Below, one piece after another: positions 5,202 through 6,279 of a stretch of DNA of 6,279 nucleotides. How positions within the stretch are numbered: position 1 is the stretch's first letter; each line of letters opens with the position of its first letter. The translations under genes were made by a program, and so were the position numbers. The notes under the pieces are model-generated. The model was not told where the DNA came from and ran no database searches. It saw only the letters and a program-made list of their open reading frames with translations. The stretch spans positions 1 to 6,279 of the forward strand of contig CANQMY010000067.1 of the NCBI GenBank assembly GCA_947625075.1. The letters run 5' to 3'. This DNA is from an uncultured Clostridia bacterium (GTDB lineage: Bacteria; Bacillota; Clostridia; TANB77; CAG-508).

Positions 5202-6279
5202 TTATTCCCCCTCTTTTGTATAACCATATTCTTTAAAAAATTCTTTTGAAAATTCAAGTAAATTGTCATTTTCAATTTCCATTCTAACTCTTTCCATTAA
5301 ATTAGTCAAGAATTTTATATTATGAATTGTAAGCAATCTATCGCCTAAAATTTCATTACATTTTACCAAATGTCTCAAATATGCTCTTGTATAGTTTTTA
5401 CATGTATAACAGTCACATTCTGGGTCTAGTGGTGAGAAATCCTCTGCATAGGTTGCGTTTCTTACTACTACTTTGCCTTTAGAAGTCATGGCTGTTCCGT
5501 TTCTTGCTATTCTTGTTGGAAGTACGCAGTCACACATGTCTATTCCTGCCATTGCAGCTTCTATTAGATAATCAGGAGATCCTACTCCCATTAGATATCT
5601 TGGTTTGTTTTCTGGCATTAGTGGTGTTGTAAATTTAAGCATTTTTAAGAATTCTTCTTTTGGTTCTCCTACGCTTATTCCTCCTATTGCATATCCTGGT
5701 AAGTCTAATTCTATTAGGTCTTTTGCAGATTGTTTTCTTAAGTCTTCATAAAATCCGACCTTGAATAATTCCAAATAATGCTTGGTTTTCTGTTTTATGT
5801 GCTGCTTTACATCTTTTTGCCCATCTTGTTGTTCTTTCCATTGAGTCTTTTGTATATTCATAAGTAGATGGATATGGACAACATTCATCAAATGACATTA
5901 TTATGTCTGCACCTAAGTCTTCTTGTATTTCCATTACTTTTTCTGGTGAGAAGAAATGTTTACTTCCATCTAAATGTGATTTAAATATAACCCCATCTTC
6001 AGTTATAGTTCTTAAATCGCTTAAACTAAATACTTGAAATCCTCCACAGTCAGTAAGTATTGGTCTGTCCCATCTCATGAAGTTATGAAGTCCTCCTGCT
6101 TTTCTTACTAACTTGCTTCCTGGTCTTAAGTATAAGTGATATGTATTTGAAAGTATTATTTGTGCTCCATTTTCTTTTAATTCTTCTACTGTCATTGATT
6201 TTACTGTAGCTTGTGTTCCTACTGGCATGAATATTGGAGTTTGTATGTCTCCGTGCGGAGTATGTACTATTCATCTTCT
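5202..6279 (-). pseudogene. tgt: Queuine tRNA-ribosyltransferase (Tgt), frameshifted and cut by window end
   Basis: Tgt exchanges guanine 34 for a queuosine precursor in tRNAs with GUN anticodons, in the cytoplasm. About 355 residues are visible of the usual 370-380. The reading is in two frames. The N-terminal part (6279 to 5758) carries TPHGDIQTPIFMPVGTQATVK, SNTYHLYLRPG and the active-site TDCGGFQVFSL (Asp codon 6049-6051). The C-terminal part (5756 to 5202) carries GYAIGGISVGEPKEE, the nucleophile segment DCVLPTRIARNG (Asp codon 5529-5531) and the zinc ligands CDCYTC plus H of TIHN (about 5322-5417). One extra base at 5757 separates them: deleting it restores QG-GFYEDLR. A TGA at 6271-6273 replaces a conserved glycine near the N terminus. 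All catalytic and zinc residues are otherwise intact, so this is a recent pseudogene or contains sequence errors near a contig edge. The TAA stop is 5 nt from the next gene. Confidence 0.93.

Noticed and set aside
6083..6274. 63-codon minus-strand open frame overlapping the tgt start
   Set aside because: It is the +1 frame of tgt; its basic, Ser/Asn/Arg-rich translation has no family pattern, while the tgt frame matches conserved Tgt sequence throughout.

Overview
This window is very AT-rich and comes from a low-GC Bacillota, most likely a clostridial lineage. The reasons are strong AGGAGG-type ribosome sites, a groES-groEL operon under CIRCE (HrcA) control, and a YajC / TIGR04086-type membrane protein / SecD / SecF gene order. 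All genes lie on the minus strand. Both ends cut through genes (tgt at the right, groEL at the left), so this may be a whole small contig.

Read in the direction of transcription, the right part (6279 to 796) looks like one operon: tgt (queuine tRNA-ribosyltransferase, carrying a frameshift), a membrane-anchored stalk-domain/WG-repeat protein, yajC, a TIGR04086-like four-helix membrane protein, secD and secF. It ends at a Rho-independent hairpin at 750-787. The tgt-yajC-secD-secF order is a classical bacterial arrangement. The WG-repeat gene between tgt and yajC is the unusual addition. YajC, SecD and SecF are accessory subunits of the SecYEG translocon and normally help pull exported proteins across the membrane using the proton gradient.

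The left part (796 to 1) holds the groESL heat-shock operon. A sigma-A-type promoter (TTGACA, then TATAAA/TAAATT) is flanked by two CIRCE-type inverted repeats. One covers the -35 and the other lies at the expected transcription start. groES (93 aa) and the first 77 codons of groEL follow.

The most interesting signal is in the Sec genes. The SecD-like protein has no acidic residue where the family has its proton-pathway Asp in transmembrane helix 4, and its periplasmic-type head carries an eight-unit, 12-bp tandem repeat coding for an acidic Ser/Asn/Glu tetrapeptide array. The SecF-like protein stops after the fourth helix and lacks the family's Asp/Arg motif and last two helices. secF also has its only good ribosome site about 34 nt upstream of its ATG, separated from it by an 8-bp hairpin. 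Together these suggest a divergent SecDF that may not work as a proton-driven motor. In tgt, a one-base insertion and an in-frame TGA close to the window end point to a pseudogene or to sequence errors near a contig edge.
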